Assembly: GCA_001795165.1 (NCBI GenBank) | Contig: MGNS01000111.1 | Location: 18,065 to 25,038, forward strand | Length of the DNA stretch: 6,974 nucleotides | Source: Chloroflexi bacterium RBG_16_57_11 | GTDB lineage: Bacteria; Chloroflexota; Anaerolineae; Anaerolineales; UBA4823 | Reading direction: 5' to 3' | Part shown: piece after piece, positions 5,439-6,974 of the stretch | How the letters are laid out: every line of letters begins with the position of its first letter | Position numbering within the stretch: the first letter of the stretch is position 1 | Notes under the pieces: generated by a model | Database searches by the model: none | What the model saw: only the letters and a program-made list of their open reading frames with translations | What the model was told of the DNA's origin: nothing | Translations under genes and position numbers: made by a program

Positions 5439-6974
5439 ATGTGCGGCATTATCGGTGTTTACAACCAATATGAGAAGAAGCAAGTAGAGCAACATATCTT
5501 GCTCCAGATGCTGGCCATGATCCGGCATCGTGGCCCGGATGGCTTTGGTATTTACCAGGATGAGGATGTCAGCCTTGGAAGCGCCCGTTTGAGCATCATC
5601 GACCTGAGCGGCGGAGACCAGCCGATCAGCAATGAGGATGGCACTGTTTGGATCGTGTTCAACGGCGAGATCTTTAATTATGTCGAGCTGCGCCCTGCCT
5701 TGGAGGCCAAAGGGCACCACTTTGCGACCCACACGGATACGGAAGTGATTGTTCATCTGTACGAAGATTACGGCCCAGATTGCCTGAAACATCTCAATGG
5801 GCAGTATGCCCTTGCTATCTGGGACGTAAACCAGCGCCGGCTTTTCCTGGCGCGCGACCGGCTGGGCATCCGCCCCTTGTTTTACACAACGCGCCAGGGG
5901 CAGCTAATCTTTGGCTCTGAGATCAAGACATTGCTGGCTTATCCCGGTGTTCAGGTGGAGATCGATCCCGAATCGCTGGATCAGATTTTCACGTATTGGA
6001 GCACATTGGCGCCACGTTCTGTTTTTAAGGATATTTTTGAGGTGCCTCCAGGGCATTATCTAATTGCCCAGGAAGGTCATGCTTCAACCCATGCTTACTG
6101 GTCGCTTGGATTCCACGAAAATTTGGACGCTGAGGTCTCGCTGCGAGACTACCAGGATGAGCTGGAAGCCCTGCTAGTGGATGCGACGCGCATCCGCCTG
6201 CGCGCCGATGTCCCGGTCGGGGCTTACCTGAGCGGCGGGCTGGATTCTTCGACGATCACGGCGATCATCCGTAATTATACGGACACTCCATTAGATACTT
6301 TCTCGATTTCCTTCAGCGATCCAGAGTTCGATGAAAGCCCGTTCCAGCGCCAGATGGCGGAATTCCTGGGGACACAGCACCAGGTAATCTATACCCATCA
6401 TCTGGATATTGGCAACATGTTTCCAGATGTGATCTGGCATACCGAGATCCCCATCTTGCGGACAGCGCCGGTGCCGCTTTACAAGTTGTCCGAGTTAGTT
6501 CGCCAGAATCATTACAAAGTCGTGCTGACCGGCGAAGGCGCCGATGAAATCCTGGCGGGTTATGACATTTATAAAGAGGCAAAGATCCGGCGCTTTTGGG
6601 CGCGGCAGCCTGGCTCGAAGCTGCGCCCGTTGCTGTTCAGCCGCTTGTACCCCGAGATTTCTCACATGCCTAACAGCAACGCTTATCTGGCCTCGTTCTT
6701 TGGCGCGGGTTTAGAGAACACTGAAGCTCGGGATTACTCACACCAGGTTCGCTGGCGAGCGACCAGTCGCACGAAGCGCTTCTTCTCTGCCGCTCTGCAA
6801 GACGAGCTGGCAGGAGGTCGCACCGGTAGGCAATCCGTTTTCTACCCGGCCGAATTCGAGCGCTGGGATCCATTGGGCCAGGCTCAGTATCTCGAATCTT
6901 CGATCTTCTTACCACAGTACCTGCTCTCCTCCCAGGGCGACAGGGTTGGCATGGCGCATTCGGTGGAAGGGCGT
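5439..6974 (+). CDS. Asparagine synthase (glutamine-hydrolysing) family amidotransferase, 3'-truncated
   Basis: The window holds 512 codons with no stop; family members run to about 600-650 residues, so roughly 100 are missing. The N-terminal class II glutaminase domain begins MCGIIG, so after Met removal Cys2 is the nucleophile that releases ammonia from glutamine. RHRGPDG (29-35), R50, NGEIFN (75-80) and HTDTEV with D99 complete that site. The synthetase domain has the pyrophosphate loop SGGLDSS at 265-271 and GEGADE at 365-370; near the cut, GDRVGMAHSVEGR matches the AsnB signature. It should adenylate a carboxylate, classically aspartate, and convert it to an amide. Its position behind an ACP and ligase in a glycan locus suggests it amidates a precursor or glycan component (uronic acid or carrier-bound acid) instead of serving protein synthesis; that is inference. 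All visible catalytic residues are intact. Plain AsnB remains possible, so no symbol is given. Confidence 0.92.
   Translation, partial: MCGIIGVYNQYEKKQVEQHILLQMLAMIRHRGPDGFGIYQDEDVSLGSARLSIIDLSGGDQPISNEDGTVWIVFNGEIFNYVELRPALEAKGHHFATHTDTEVIVHLYEDYGPDCLKHLNGQYALAIWDVNQRRLFLARDRLGIRPLFYTTRQGQLIFGSEIKTLLAYPGVQVEIDPESLDQIFTYWSTLAPRSVFKDIFEVPPGHYLIAQEGHASTHAYWSLGFHENLDAEVSLRDYQDELEALLVDATRIRLRADVPVGAYLSGGLDSSTITAIIRNYTDTPLDTFSISFSDPEFDESPFQRQMAEFLGTQHQVIYTHHLDIGNMFPDVIWHTEIPILRTAPVPLYKLSELVRQNHYKVVLTGEGADEILAGYDIYKEAKIRRFWARQPGSKLRPLLFSRLYPEISHMPNSNAYLASFFGAGLENTEARDYSHQVRWRATSRTKRFFSAALQDELAGGRTGRQSVFYPAEFERWDPLGQAQYLESSIFLPQYLLSSQGDRVGMAHSVEGR

Noticed and set aside
6313..6915. Minus-strand reading frames inside the amidotransferase gene
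   Set aside because: The plus-strand frame carries continuous AsnB family motifs through this stretch; the antisense frames are low-complexity, Arg/Pro-rich shadows.

Overview
This is a plus-strand run of six genes from a surface-polysaccharide (exopolysaccharide, capsule or O-antigen type) locus, open at both ends. In order: the C-terminal part of a family 4 glycosyltransferase (5' end outside the window), a polytopic membrane protein of the O-antigen ligase/polymerase superfamily, a family 2 glycosyltransferase, a free-standing acyl carrier protein (ACP), a free-standing AMP-forming acyl/aminoacyl ligase, and an asparagine-synthase-type glutamine amidotransferase (3' end outside the window). 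There is no sign of tRNA, rRNA, CRISPR, insertion sequence or phage DNA, and no convincing gene on the minus strand.

Organism: nothing here identifies the host for certain. Moderate GC, good GGAG/GAGGTG ribosome binding sites, and a long perfect C4/G4 hairpin between genes suggest an environmental bacterium. From general impression, the hairpin style and gene content would fit Chloroflexota (Anaerolineae-like). This is a weak inference, and other polysaccharide-rich phyla are possible.

Layout: 2-976 GT4 fragment; 977-1045 a 69-nt gap; 1046-2578 O-antigen ligase-like protein, whose stop overlaps the next start (ATGA); 2575-3489 GT2; 3490-3546 a 57-nt gap with a small inverted repeat and an AT-rich stretch; 3547-3792 ACP; 3799-3831 a perfect 15-bp hairpin; 3847-5427 AMP-forming ligase; 5439-6974 amidotransferase.

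How the genes may work together: the two glycosyltransferases and the membrane protein fit assembly and polymerisation or transfer of a lipid-linked glycan. The ACP, ligase and amidotransferase look like a separate modification module. The ligase would activate a carboxylic or amino acid as an adenylate and load it on the ACP, and the amidotransferase would use glutamine-derived ammonia (or, less likely, another amine) to make an amide. Similar ligase, ACP, amidotransferase and glycosyltransferase sets occur in exosortase A (XrtA/EpsH)-type EPS loci, but no exosortase or PEP-CTERM protein is visible here. The most unusual points are the ACP-ligase-amidotransferase trio beside a glycan polymerase/ligase and the hairpin lying just upstream of the ligase ribosome binding site.
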